Part shown: positions 31,800-31,970 of the stretch, piece by piece
Layout of the letters: every line of letters begins with the position of its first letter
Numbering within the stretch: the first letter of the stretch is position 1
Source of the DNA: Carex sylvatica
Lineage: Eukaryota; Streptophyta; Magnoliopsida; Poales; Cyperaceae
Length of the DNA: 31,970 nt
Assembly (NCBI GenBank): GCA_964058845.1
Contig: CAXKVR010000755.1
Location: 1 to 31,970, forward strand
Direction of reading: 5' to 3'
The notes under the pieces: model-generated
The model's input: only the letters and a program-made list of their open reading frames with translations
Told to the model about the DNA's origin: nothing
Databases searched by the model: none
Made by a program: the position numbers and the translations under genes

Positions 31800-31968
31800 T
31801 ACACAGATTTTTAAGTATATATCTGTGTAGTGTACAATTTCTACCTTTTTACACGGTTCTTTAATAAATGTCTGTGTAGCTCTCTTAAGCTTTCTACACT
31901 ATTATTTAAATAAATGTCTGTGTATAAATTCTACCTTTCTACACTTTTCTTTAATAAACTTCTGTGTA
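31800..31968. repeat. Subterminal 30-bp palindromic repeats of the CACTA element (right group)
   Basis: Units lie at 31800-31829, 31850-31879, 31895-31924 and 31940-31968, about 45-50 bp apart. Each begins TACAC and ends TCTGTGTA, with a T/A-rich centre. They match the left group, supporting both belonging to one transposon. Confidence 0.75.
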
Positions 31969-31970
31969 GC

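Larger units (their letters stand above)
30272..31970. mobile_element. CACTA (En/Spm-like) transposon, one end visible, runs off the right edge
   Basis: The terminus reads CACTACTACAAAATAAGAG, the standard start of plant CACTA elements. Behind it lie repeated 30-bp palindromic units of TACAC-N20-GTGTA form (30568-30750). The same units return at 31800-31968, as expected for subterminal repeats near the opposite end. This suggests that the other terminus lies just beyond the window and that the element is about 1.75 kb or slightly longer. No transposase frame was seen, so it is probably non-autonomous. A hAT MITE and an internal inverted repeat lie inside. Confidence 0.8.

Overview
This window looks like nuclear DNA of a eudicot plant. 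The evidence is intron-containing genes with GT-AG junctions, plant-specific protein families (a QWRF-motif protein and a type IV GATA zinc-finger factor), AT-rich intergenic DNA, telo-box promoter motifs, and many short non-autonomous hAT, Mutator-like, foldback and CACTA elements. The species cannot be named from the sequence alone.

Three protein-coding genes are supported. (1) On the minus strand, 148-5341, lies a Myb/SANT-type gene resembling plant RNA polymerase I termination factor-like (Reb1/TTF-I type) proteins. Eight exons are visible, the 3' end lies off the left edge, and two telo-boxes sit upstream. (2) On the plus strand, 16683-19302, is a complete five-exon QWRF-motif (augmin-subunit-8-like, DUF566) gene of 365 aa. 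(3) On the minus strand, 28078-29219, is a complete two-exon subfamily A GATA transcription factor of 340 aa. The genes are separate units with no operon-like relationship.

The rest is mostly transposon debris, much of it datable by intact target-site duplications (TSDs). From 6 to 16 kb there are several foldback/MITE families: a Mutator-like 422-bp element with a perfect 9-bp TSD, a 1.16-kb foldback, and two recurring inverted-repeat families. From 20.6 to 26.4 kb there are five short hAT-type elements, four with perfect 8-bp TSDs. Among them sits a poly(A)-tailed retrocopy flanked by a 16-bp direct repeat. At 26956-27380 is a second Mutator-like palindromic MITE. From 30272 to the right edge is a CACTA element whose subterminal regions carry repeated 30-bp palindromes; a 188-bp hAT MITE has inserted into it.

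No rRNA, tRNA or CRISPR array was recognised. The most informative features are the nested and clustered TSD-bearing insertions, the palindromic subterminal repeats of the CACTA element, the retrocopy, and the CU-repeat tracts next to several splice donors of the Myb-type gene. I found no convincing new multi-gene system.
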